Below are positions 23,928-34,972 of a stretch of 64,000 bases of DNA, piece after piece. Location of the stretch: NCBI GenBank assembly GCA_037043015.1, contig CM073324.1, positions 3,403,413 through 3,467,412 of the forward strand, written 5' to 3'. A program made the position numbers and the translations under genes. Source of the stretch: Bryum argenteum (lineage: Eukaryota > Streptophyta > Bryopsida > Bryales > Bryaceae). Numbering within the stretch: position 1 is the first letter of the stretch; each line of letters begins with the position of its first letter. The notes beneath the pieces were generated by a model. It searched no databases. It saw only the letters and a list, made by a program, of their open reading frames with translations, and was not told the DNA's origin.

Positions 23928-24440
23928 CTCTCTCGCTCCAGTAACGATCGACACACAACTGAGGGCGATCGACACACAACTGACGGCGATCGACAAGCAA
24001 CTGAGTGGCTTCTCCAAGTCGACCATTCAGCTTGCGCAATCAGAGGTACACAATGTTCACAACAACAAGCTCGAAGTTCACACTAAATTGGCCACAGATG
24101 CTTTAACTCACGGCAGTGAACTGAAAAATCTTCAACTACAAATCCACAAGCTTTAATTTGTGATATACGAATTACTGCTAATGAGGTGAGTAAACTAACC
24201 CAATAGAATGATCAGTTTGTCGAATCAAACCTGCAATATCTAACATGGCCCAGTACTGAAGGTCTGAACGACAGAAGCTCGCACTTGCTTGACATCAAAG
24301 TGTGAGACAACCACGCTAATGTCTCGATCGATCGCAGTGCAACAGCAAAAGCAATCTTCGGGCACATGCATGGAAAAGGTCGCTCCAATAATGGTGCTCG
24401 CTTCAAAAGTTGAATTCTTTGTGCGACGGTTCTGCACGAT
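23905..24440 (+). pseudogene. Relic ORF with heptad repeats, copy A
   Basis: The plus strand reads IDTQLRAIDTQLTAIDKQLS, a coiled-coil-like heptad encoded by three 21-bp tandem units (about 23946-24008). After a frame change it continues QYLTWPSTEGLNDRSSHLLD and then DNHANVSIDRSATAKA, with TAG and TGA stops between the pieces. Copy B keeps the same pieces and the same stop positions at lower identity, so decay began before the copies diverged. It overlaps the first glucanase exon on the other strand. No family was recognised. Confidence 0.35.
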
Positions 24441-25252
24441 GCATGAAGGACTTGCCCGACCTCTTTCCCGACCCCAAGCTGTATATCAGCTCGAAGCTAA
24501 ATATCGGAGCGCTAAGGATTGAAGCGCGAACTAGCGCTAAGGATTGAAGCGTGAACTAGCTGCAACGGACTTGGAGCTAGTATTGAATGGAGATGAGAGG
24601 AGTGGAGTGGCAAAGCACGATTACCGATGCGGCATTTCACGTGCACTTGGTCGAAGAGTCGATTGCCAGAGGGAAGCATTTGTGCCCACAACGAAGCTCA
24701 CAGTCTGCGGGTCCGGTCCGGCACTCCAGCAATGATATGATTGTCTGCCGTTCTGAGGAGTTGTGCCTCAGCCAGCCAGAGCCTGACTGCCTGCCATTAT
24801 GTATATGGTTTCGTATGCGTACGATATTTTGGATACGGTTATTGTTGGATGCTTTTGAATTGGTCGTGTTGACTGGTAACTTTCTCACAGCTTCCAAGAC
24901 TGTACAATTACCCCTGCAGGTCCCTAATTGTGAGTAAACTGTGTCGTTGCCATCGTAGCTTGAATGAGCAAGGTTCTCTATGATTCCCGCTTTAGCTTCA
25001 AACACTCGTAGAAATATGGCTTGAGTATACCAACCATTATACCAAGGAGTACACTTTGGATGTGGATCACCAATTTTGGGTGTCTTTGTGTGGTCTAGTA
25101 AAGCCCCTTTTATACGAGTGAAAGGAGATACGGAATTTGTATGGCAGGAATCCAAACCCCACATTTGAGGAACGTTCATTGTAAATCAGTAAGTATTTTT
25201 TGCAAGGCAGTGTTTTTCTTCAAGGTATAAGTCTATTGTCGGCAACCTAGTA
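24441..25252. other. Diverged duplicated non-coding DNA, copy A
   Basis: This is homologous to about 53300-54320 in copy B at roughly 85-90% by eye. ORFs at 24544, 24587 and 24637 are not conserved in frame between the copies. The stretch contains the empty site TGCAGGTCC (24915-24923) of the MITE present in copy B. Confidence 0.45.
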
Positions 25253-25395
25253 GTAGTATGCGTTGGAGGTAAAAAGTTGTAGTGTCTATTGGAGGTAAGT
25301 AGTTATGGTGTCACTTGGAGCTAAGTAGTTGTAGTATCCTTTGGAGGTAAGTAGTTGTAGTAACCGTTGGAAGTCAGTAGTTGTAGTGACCGGTG
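25253..25395 (+). repeat. 26-bp minisatellite, copy A
   Basis: About five to six diverged tandem copies of a roughly 26-bp unit built on GTAGTTGTAGTGTCCGTTGG plus AGGTAA. The same array occurs at 54320-54461 in copy B, where the units are more regular. Confidence 0.7.
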
Positions 25396-25619
25396 TGTAG
25401 AGTGTGCGTTGGGAAAACGGAGTTCTATTATTGGAAGTCCATAGGTATGTCCGTTGGTAACACTGTGTCTGTTGAAGAGACTGAGTTAGAAAATACAATG
25501 GTTTAATCAAGACCATTGAATTTGGTACACTCACTTCATTTGTAGATCAAGGAGGTACACACCCAGACCAATATAAGGCCAATTTTGAAATTGTGTGTGC
25601 AAATAATTTGATACATTAA

Positions 25620-28600
25620 GTAAGATTTTTGCTCACATCTCCGACAACTCTAGTTTGAATTTCAAGAGTAGTATAGAACCCGTGGACCCTTTACTTGAGA
25701 AATGTCTTTCGGACACGGTTTGATCTTTAGCTTTCAAGGAAAGTCTACAGGAATGATTAAGGACAATATGAATGGGTGTTAGAAAATCCAGAGATTTGTA
25801 ATACGGTAGAATAAAGAATTTGTTGCAGCATTAGAATAATCACCAAATGCGTGATGATTACCTCACCATAGTATTCATTGGAGGTTTTGACCGCTCTGAA
25901 TTTAGAATTGCAATAAAAGAAAAGAGTCCACATGATTTAGCAACTGCATTTAGTTATGCAAAGGCCTATGAAGAGGCTAGAATTTGCGATCATAGACAAT
26001 TGACATCTAAGAGAGATTAACTAGAGATTAAAGATGTACAAGTTCAAGACCAGGATAACTTTTGGCCTTCAAAAGACAAGAAAATAATAGTAAACAGGTA
26101 ACTAGCCAAAATAATTAGTCAAACTTGTAGAAAGTCAATATCCCCATAGATGTTCTACTGGCATCAATCTGACAACCGTTAGAAATGTTTTACCATATAT
26201 GATCCAAAAGAGCCAATGATAAGGAAAACCCTTGACATCCACCAAAAAGAATGATGAAATTAGGAGAGGACATGGAATCCTACAATTTGTTAGCAAATCT
26301 AGACACCATTCAACCTCAAATAACTATAAAATAGTTATTAGCAATATCAGCAAAATGCAAAGTGATTTGAATACCTAATTTGTATTAAAAAAGCGGTTAA
26401 ACCAACAAGTATCTAACAAATCTCTATACATCCTAGAGCCCCTACAGTGGATGCTATGATAGATGGGTGATTGTTCATGAAGTAAAAATTGATAATGGTT
26501 CTAGTGTGAATCTTATGATCCTTGAAATAATGGAAGAATTGGGATTAAAACCAATCAACCCAACCCCTATTATCTTAAGAATGACCAATCAAAGAAGAGT
26601 AAAAACTTAAGACATATTCATGCAGATTGTAACAACGATAGGTCAAATTTATTACAATATTGAATATAAAATATTTAAATTTACTGAATTTATTTCATCC
26701 TATTCCATTTTACTGGCAAGACGATAGTTATATTGGAGAAAAGCGAAAGAAGATTGGAGAAAAAGAACTTTAACAATTGGAATTGAGAAAACACCGAATT
26801 ACCCTACTCCTTTATTGAACAATTTATTATGGGAGACCCAAGATGAGAGTACCGGTGGAACCTTTGAATATGAAATAATACCTGAAACCGATGAGGAAAG
26901 ACAAACCCTAAAAGTTACCATAGAAATACCAAAAAAATAAAATGTTTTGGGGAGTATTTTACACTTTTAACAAATGTAGAAGATTATGATGATTCAATAC
27001 TTGCATTGGAGAATTTTGAGGTATTAAACATAAATTTAGACCATAATTCAAAACTCAAACCTAAATTAAAGTAAAACCTCGGAGAAGTAGAAATTTGTAA
27101 GCCTATAGTGATAATGCCCCGTTGAAAAGAAAATGTTTAGAGAATCATTGAAAACACATGTACAAGATATTAATTTAGGAACAAATGAAAATCCAATAAT
27201 TATTGAATTTTATGATAAAATAACAAAAGAAGAGTTTTAACTATGAGGATAAATTCTTTTCAAAACACAAAAGGATGTTTGCTTGGAACTATGAAGATTT
27301 GAATGGAGTTCCTCTTGAAATCTATGAACAACATCAAACTAGCCTGAAGGAAGTTACAGGCCGTTTTTGAGACTACGACACAAAAAAGGGTGGTCTTCTA
27401 GAATTCTCCCTCCTTACTTGACATGGTGATAAGGAGAGACGGGGTGGCTTGAGGGTGTAAGGCTTGGAATGTGGCCTCACTCCCGCACCTTGGGCATTAT
27501 GGGATGCTTGTGTGCATTCCAAAACATTGAATAGGAAAAGTGTCCCGCTCCAAACTAGTCCCCATTCTTGGTAGTGTCCCGAATGGAGTGAGAGAGTTGA
27601 GTGGAAGGGTACTAGTGGAGAATTGGACAACATGTAAGGGGCCAAGGGCGGTTGGCTCTGAGTGTGAGTAGTGCCACCCTTAGAAGCTTGGACATTTTTG
27701 CAAGGTCGCCTATGCGACCAAGTAGCACACTCATGTGTTTTGTAGGAGTTTTGGATTACAAATTTAGGGAAACAAGTTAGGGAAGTCAAGATGGGTTGGA
27801 TACTTTAACTACAAGTGATTCTAATATTGAGTTTGCATGACATGTGCAGTATTAGCTAAGTTGTAGTCGATTGCTACCAACAAAGTGAGGCCTCATTCCG
27901 CTAACAAGTAAGATTTGGTAGAGGAAAACAATTCGGAGTAATTAAGGCCGCAATAGGAAAAGTATTTTATCCTGTGTGAAACACATGGAATTTCTATCAA
28001 TACTCCAAAGTCTTAATTTGTCGTACCATATGGAAAACTAGACGGTTACAATGTCTCCAATCAAGGAAGTGCTACAGACCCGGATAAGCTTACAAGAATT
28101 GAACAATTATCCGAATCCAATAAAGTTACAAAAATTAGAGCCTTTCTAGGCCATGTTGGATACTATAGCAGTTATATCTATTAATATCCAAACACATAAA
28201 TCCTACTCACAAAATTGACTAAGGAATCGAATATTACTCCAGTTTTGTTACGAGAAGACACTTGTCTGAACTTACTACTCCTTAGCAATGGAGTAGTTAG
28301 GGCAGTTGAGGTGTCTTCCTTATAGCTAGGGAGAGAAGACCTTCCTTCTCACTTATTTGGTGGGTTATAAGTTAACTTTTCATAATGCTCATGATGCATT
28401 AAAAATAATTTTATTATGAATTGAAATTTATAGTAAACAAACTCCAATTGAGCGGAAGGGTAGCAAGATGGATCTTCGTACTTGAAGAATTTAATTTTAC
28501 AATTTAGTTTAGACCTAGGAAATCCTGTGTTGACGCTGATCATCTTCCACGTAACAACGATGAAGAAGGTAGTGAACTTATTGATGATAGTTTTATCAAA

Positions 28601-29760
28601 TTGACATGATTTCCACTGAATATGCAGATATTACTCATTTTCTTTCTAGGATACAATTTCCTTTAGAATACTCAAAAAGAATAAAAAAGAAATAAGTTTA
28701 TAAAGTAAGTCCTAATATGTTGATTAATGAGGTCCTATATAATTAGAGAAAGAATAAAATTTTGAGAAGATGCATCAGCCTCAACAAAGTACCATTTATT
28801 CTTGAAGGATGTGGTAGTGAAGTGTGCGGCGGACATTTTGCAAGATTGTTTACAGCTCAGAAAGAATTGCACTGAGGCTATTAGTGGCCTACTATGTTCA
28901 TTAATGCTATGAAATTTGCAAAAAAATGTGATCCATGTTAAGAAATTAGTTGCTAAAGATTACATCACAAAATGGGATGAAGCAGCTTCATGAAGGACAC
29001 ATAATGCAAATACAGTAGCCAAATTAATTTATGAAAATATAATAACTAGATTTGGTTGTCTTTAAGAACCGTATGACGACAAAGTAAGATATTTTTTACA
29101 TGAAACAATTGCAAAATTAGTTAAAAAATATTTAATGAAATATAGATTGACTAGTCCTTCTCACACGAAAGCTAACAAAAAAACTTAAAAGACTAACAGA
29201 GTTTTATGCAAAATCATTACTATAACCGTTCAAGAATCCAACATTGACAAGGATGCTAGAATATTTGATGCTTTGTAGGCTTGTATGATATCTCATAATG
29301 TAACAACTAAACATACACCATTCCAACTAGTATATGGTCAAAAAGCTAACTAGACCAATTCAATTGGGAATTCAATCTTTGAGAATAGCCATGGAACATA
29401 CACTTAGAAATTAGGAATCCTTAGCAGAGAGATATTCAAAGTTAAAAACTAGATGAAACTAGCAGACAAGCCTATTCAAATTTATGGGCAATATAAAATC
29501 GCATAAAAAGTTATTGTAATAGCAAATTAAAACCCAAGAAACTAAAACCTAACGATTTAGTATTATTATATAACAATTGATTTCAAAAGTTTCCCTAAAA
29601 ATATAAAATTAGATAGTTTGGACCATACAAAGTTCTTAAATCCAATCCTGATGGATCACTTGGATTCCAAGGTTTTAGAGGAATGGTTCATAAAACTCGA
29701 TACAATGGATATCGCCTTAAACCTTACATAACTTGATGGCAAGTGCAGTGTGAACTTGAG
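25620..29760 (+). mobile_element. Heavily decayed Ty3/gypsy retrotransposon
   Basis: Protein blocks in retrotransposon order are visible through many stops and frameshifts. There is Gag (GGFDRSEFRIAIKEKSPHDL and YAKAYEEARICDHRQLTSKR, about 25870-26020), aspartic protease (KIDNGSSVNLMILEIMEELG, about 26490-26750) and pre-RT (HKRMFAWNYEDLNGVPLEIY, about 27270-27330). Further on are the RT C-terminus (VTKIRAFLGHVGYYSSY, about 28125-28180), RNase H fragments (CVDADHLPRNNDEEGSELID, about 28525-28590), a zinc-binding-like integrase piece (CGGHFARLFTAQK, about 28825) and an integrase region (TKHTPFQLVYGQKA, about 29305). The catalytic RT core is missing where GC-richer DNA is inserted (27365-27835). 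No LTRs were recognised. Confidence 0.8.
27365..27835. other. GC-richer insertion inside the decayed Ty3 element
   Basis: About 470 bp of roughly balanced composition interrupt the AT-rich retrotransposon exactly where the RT core should be. An open minus-strand frame (27373-27789) has no domain. The stretch may be a solo LTR or another non-autonomous insertion. No target duplication was identified. Confidence 0.4.
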
Positions 29761-32496
29761 GAATTTTCAACTAAAAATGGAAGTAAAATGTGAAAACACA
29801 TGATTATTATAGGATAGATTAGAAAAGACAAAGTGAAAAGAACCAATTAGAATTTAGAATAAAAAAGGCAAGTCTATGAAGGCATGACCTTTGAATAGGA
29901 CTAGTGTCTTTTTGTATAGATAAAAAGAGAAGATGAACATAATTACAATATTACACAGTTTCTTTTTTGTGTAGGTCATTGGTATTTATTGTGAAACTCT
30001 TGATTGCAAATAAAACTTCCTTATCCTAACAAAGTTTCTTTGCGTGCTTGGTGCAACACATTCATATCATTATTAGTCACTAGGAGCAGTTAAAAAGAGG
30101 ATTGGATTGATTGTATAATTTGAATATTGTTTCTAAATGACTTCTTTTGCATTGAATAAATTCATTCATATAAATTCATTTACATTCATACATTAGGCAT
30201 TTCAAAAATAGAATTGGTAAGATAGAGGAATTAGGAAGAGAAGTAAAGAATGTCAAGAGATTTACAAGAGAAATAGGTTGAACGTATAGCCATGTGAATG
30301 AAATTAATATAAACTATATGTTTAGTGTAGTAAATTTCCAAGTGAAATAGGATTGAGAAAGAGATTATTATGAGGAAATGGATTGTTTAAAAGAATGAAT
30401 TAAATACCTAAAGTGCAAGTAAATGTGCATAGTTGTAATTATATAGGAATTTTAAAAATGTTGAGAATTTAGCTATCTCTAATATTTGGAGAAGAGGAAC
30501 AATGGTAAGAATTAAGTAAACAAGCATGTAGGAAATCTCAAGATTGATCAACTTGAGTAGATTCTTGTGTTTGTTATAATACTTAAGTTAAATGCTCTTT
30601 ATTTTTAATATGTTTCCTTTGAAAGTGTGTTGTTGTAGATTATGTGAGTACGATGACTACGGTACAATAGAGATGGATTCTCTCGGAGTAGTTGTTGGAG
30701 ACGACTGACCAGATAAGATATTTCCTCCCTTTGAATTATGGTCCTTTTATGATAATTAGTCTGAAGTCTATTTGACCTACATTTATAAAGAATAGGCAAC
30801 TGGATGATACATGTCAAATAGATCTTCGAGCAGAAAATAGGTAATGAAGATTGTCTATTGGACCTAAATATAATTGAAAGAAACAGATGTCAATGTGACC
30901 CAATGATCTTGAAACTCCTTTTGGTAGATTCTTGATATTCATATTTTTCAACTTAACTAGTGACTTGTAGAGTGTAGACACGCTTTTTATTTCTTTTTAG
31001 TCTTTTTCACAGAACATAGTGTAAAGAAGCATTTAGATCTTTACAAACTAGGAATGAATTGGAATATTTGCACCTTTAGGCTTTGAAAGGCAAAATGGTA
31101 GTTTAAGTGTGAAAAAGGTTTAAAATGGAAAATGCACTTTTGGTAAAAGGTGCAACTCTTAGAAAATATAACTATATCTTCTTATTCTTTGTATTTATTC
31201 TTACCACATCTTATGAAAAAAATGTGAGTCCTAGCTTGGAGTGCTAGTATTTGAAGATTATATTGGTGAATTGGACCTTCTTTCAAGGGATTTGTAAGAA
31301 GTATCTTGCATTGTGTTTGTTTTTTGTGTTGAATTTTATACATTTTCATATACTTGGGACAAGTAATGATTTGTATTAGCAATAAAATATAATAAAAATA
31401 GTTCTTCATTGTAAAATTAAAGAAATACTTTAATTTATTTAAGAAATTAAATCATTTACCAAAAGAAGGAATGTAAGGGTGACACTAATTCCTTCAGTCG
31501 AGTAGAAAAGCTGAAGTTTATTCATAAGAAAAGAACTCACCTTTTTTAATTGTAAATGATTGCGTTTTACACTACATTAGTCGAACTTGACCCTCCCTAG
31601 AACGAACTCAATAAGGTTTGAATGTACCTGGGTGTTTTGTTGTGAATCGGAATTCTCACACCACATGACTTTAGTTGCTATAAAACGTTAAACTATAAAC
31701 CCTCCTTGTAAGACTTCTAAATAATAGTTCAACATTAGATAAACAAGAAAACATACTACAACAAGTTATGAATTAGCAAAGGAAATTTTTTAAAAGATTG
31801 ACAAAAAAAATTAATTTCTTATAATTTAAATCCAAAATATAGTTAAAAATATGAAATCAATTACAATTAAATAAAAATGTGTCAAATGATACATGTAAGT
31901 TAGTCTACTACATATAGCAGAGATATTTGTTCAAAAATAGTACATTAATGGGAGTATTGCACAACAAAAGTGCATTGCATTAATCGTCAGAAGTTAGTTT
32001 ATGCAGTTACAGAGGAATGAAAAAAAGATAGGAGAAAAAAATATACATTCATGCCAAAAAGAGAAGATTGAAGAGTCAAGGGTACGCAAGCATTCACGTG
32101 CAATTTATTAACAAACACATTTCAAATACAAAATGCATTTTAATTATCCACTAGTATGCAATCGACCAACACAACAAATGTTATTAAATAAAAATGTAGA
32201 AATTTTGAAAAATGCCTAAGTGTGAAAAGAAAAATAAGAGAGAACATGATAAAAAGTTGAGGGTACTTATACTTATACAACTTCTTGGAAATAGTAAAAG
32301 AATCTAAGCAAAATAACTGCGGAGTAAAATCTCTAAGTTGCAAAGTAATTGAAAAGAAAAATTGGCTTAGTGCCCAGTCAATATTATTTCGGATAAATTT
32401 ATCAAAAAACATGATAAACAAGGAATCAAGTCAATAATAAGAGAGAACACTTAAACAAGATAAAGAGAAACATGATAAATAAAAACACCTTAATAG
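29761..32496. other. AT-rich intergenic DNA
   Basis: It probably includes the 3' part of the decayed Ty3 element. No gene, RNA gene or bounded repeat was recognised, and the ORFs at 30605, 31182 and 32140 look like chance. Confidence 0.35.
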
Positions 32497-32500
32497 TTAA

Positions 32501-32760
32501 CCCCTAACTCTCCTTAAAACCCGAAACGGGTTTTGGAGGTTCCCGCAGGAGAAAAACTCAGCCAACTTTGACCATTACAATCTCACAAATGAAGAAGAAT
32601 GCACAGTTCAAATTTGGTATGTGAGATGAATGTCAAGTGAACTTTGAGATCTTACGGTTGAAACTTTCAAATAATGCTTAGATTGAAATTTTTTGAGCTG
32701 AATCTAAAGGAAGGTCAAATTTTGTGACTTAGACCGTTTTACAACAAGGAGAGTTAGGGG
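32501..32760. mobile_element. 260-bp MITE with TTAA flanks (piggyBac-like termini)
   Basis: The termini are perfect 15-bp inverted repeats, CCCCTAACTCTCCTT at the left and its reverse complement at the right. TTAA lies on both sides (32497-32500 and 32761-32764). TTAA targets with CCC-starting termini are the hallmark of piggyBac. A perfect hairpin (AAAACCCG, AAA, CGGGTTTT) starts at about 32516. Harbinger-type ends with a TAA target are an alternative, but would leave the two termini unequal by one base. Confidence 0.65.
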
Positions 32761-33305
32761 TTAATAGTGAAGATAAAGAAAATATAGAATAAAGTCAATT
32801 CCAAGAGAAAGTGCATATTTTGATACATCTCATCTATCTCTTTAAACATCTAGTTGAGAAGATTTATAAGTCATACTTTCTCATTGCATCCTCTGAGCAG
32901 ATCTCAAGTGAGAAAGCATTAACAATCTTTTGAAAAGAATCATGCTCAAACACATATATTGCATATAAGATTAATAAAGTCAATAAATAAGTTTGAACAA
33001 GTTGTCTGAGCGATAAAGTAAGGAGGTTAGGAAAAGCACAACTAAAAAAAAATTATAATAAGATTAGCTTAACACCCAAGAAATAATTGTTCATGCATTG
33101 TAATGTCAAAATAAGTCAATGTTGAAGAAAACAAGTAGGCAAATCATATACTTACGCTTGATCAACCCAATTTTTTGATAAAGTTTTGTCTGAAAGAAAA
33201 GATAGTGAACTTCTAAATCACTCAGTTTGAATCATCTTATGTCTCTAAGCTATATTATCATATACAGTATAGGTATTGTATGGTCTAATAAATAAAATGT
33301 AATGT

Positions 33306-33752
33306 TTGATTGTCTATAGATTCACATTATGGGTACAAGACACTTACCATTATTCCGGTACCATGATACAAGTTTCCATATCGATTTTTGCTAAGCTGCC
33401 AGAGCCAAGGAAGGAGTTTTTCAAACAGACAAGAATATGGGAGAGCATGACCTTGGGGTTGCCGCCTCTTGACTTAGACATTAAACGAGACTTTATCATT
33501 GTCACTGATTACGACAAGTTTATACATGTGGTGTTGGATGGGAGACCAATGAGCTTGATGTCCGAGATGATAGCCGGAACCCTTCACCTACCATTAGGTG
33601 GGACTCACACTACTTTGGCTAGGAGAATTTCTACAGAAGTTAAGATTCCTATGTTTCGACCTAAGACAGGTGTTGCTAGGACATTTCAAAGATGGAACTT
33701 GAGACAGATTAGAGAAGAGAATATAGATATTTTGATGACATATCTAAACTAG
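33306..33752 (+). CDS. Unrecognised ORF, possibly transposon-derived
   Basis: This intact 148-codon frame, nominally starting at an ATT/ATG-like codon, encodes an ordered-looking protein. It includes KEFFKQTRIWESMTLGLPPL, KRDFIIVTDYDKFIHVVLDG and SEMIAGTLHLPLGG. The pattern hydrophobic-DGR-hydrophobic followed by an LHLP turn is loosely like the putative plant transposon protein domain found in Ty3-like elements, which is a guess. More coding-like pieces follow to about 34200 in other frames (SSCRTYFLSGIQWCL near 34110), suggesting decay. No intron signals were evident. Confidence 0.35.
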   Translation: MIVYRFTLWVQDTYHYSGTMIQVSISIFAKLPEPRKEFFKQTRIWESMTLGLPPLDLDIKRDFIIVTDYDKFIHVVLDGRPMSLMSEMIAGTLHLPLGGTHTTLARRISTEVKIPMFRPKTGVARTFQRWNLRQIREENIDILMTYLN

Positions 33753-34204
33753 AAGATCTTTTGTTTGTTCCAACGTGAGCTAGACTAAATGTATACGAAG
33801 GTACTAGTTCGAGGATCTTTGCTCACTTGAGGATAGTATGACCATATGTTTGAGAACATGGCGGCAAAGAGACTTGTACCTTCTTGAAAGGCGCTAGAGT
33901 TGTTATTAGAAGATTATAGATTATTACTTGTGGAGACGGAGTCATAAGACAAAATAAATCCCAGGATTTCCAGTGATTTGAGCATAAATCCACCAGCTGC
34001 AGTAACAGAGACCAATTGTCACTTTTGTCCTACGCGAGGAGAGATAAGTGGAGACCAGACGCCACTATCGACTCAATAAAGTACAATTGGCCAGAAATTA
34101 TAAGTTCTTGCCGAACATATTTCTTATCAGGAATTCAATGGTGTTTAATCAACAACTTTCTTGATGCTCGTTATCTTTTAGAGACTACTTGGTTGCACAA
34201 CTGA

Positions 34205-34711
34205 GGAATGGAGAACCTTGCTTTGTTGAATGAGCATGAGGACAAAAGAAAAATGTCTGAAAATGAGTATCTATTTTTATCCAATTATAGGGCTATTTTT
34301 AAAACTTTTTATTTTTGGGCAGATATTATATCATAGATGCAAAAAAGTATCAAAAATCACCTAATAAGTTATAAAAAGTAGACTTATTTTAATAAAGGCA
34401 AGTAAATAGAAATTAGTGATTGGTATAATAGATAATTAGTAGAACCTAGAGGATGGATGTAGCGTAGATGGATGAAAATGTAATACATGGAGTTTGAGAA
34501 AAATTTACGCCTCTTTGCATGAGGCACGACTCTTCTCTCTTGCAGCATAGCAATCTCTCTTCATTCTAATTTAACACGGCAATATTCAAAATTGTAAGTC
34601 ATAATTGTATTTTCTCGTCTTCAATTGTGTCGATTTTTTTTGCAATTTGCGTATATTGTATTGCATGTATGTAAGTTGTAGTGAGGGTGGCGCTTCTAGT
34701 TCGAGAGGATC
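34205..34711. other. AT-rich stretch, no gene recognised
   Basis: Nothing was identified apart from the tail of the decaying ORF region upstream. Confidence 0.3.
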
Positions 34712-34712
34712 T

Positions 34713-34968
34713 AACCCCAATTCCGTTAAAATGGCATTATTCCGGTAAAATGACACACCTCAACTTTCTGAACTGTAGTTCAAAAACCATGTGATATAAC
34801 AGAATTTTTAGGTGATATTAGGAAAAATTAATGACAATGTATGTAAAGAAGTGATATTACAAAAAAATTGTGATATTACAGAATATACCATTTTATATGA
34901 GCACAAATGTAAGATTTGGTGTGACAAAATCGCACATGGCATAGTGCCATTTTAATGGAATTGGGGTT
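34713..34968. mobile_element. MITE, 256 bp, family uncertain
   Basis: The left terminus, starting AACCCCAATTCCGTTAAAAT, is matched by the reverse complement of the right one with a single mismatch over about 23 bp. ATCT lies directly outside both ends (34709-34712 and 34969-34972). If the element is trimmed by one base on each side, TA repeats flank it instead, which would make it Stowaway-like. It has no coding capacity. Confidence 0.65.
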
Positions 34969-34972
34969 ATCT

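Larger units (their letters stand above)
18639..25475 (+). repeat. Segmental duplication, copy A
   Basis: Homology with copy B starts abruptly at 18639 (47505 in B) and runs, in direct orientation and without indels at a constant offset of 28,866, to about 22,850. Only one substitution was noticed in that part by eye (18882 T against 47748 C). It continues through the glucanase gene, drops to roughly 80-90% after about 23,950, and fades near 25,475. Contents are the nitrite reductase gene, a convergent glucanase gene, a relic ORF and a 26-bp minisatellite. Confidence 0.92.
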
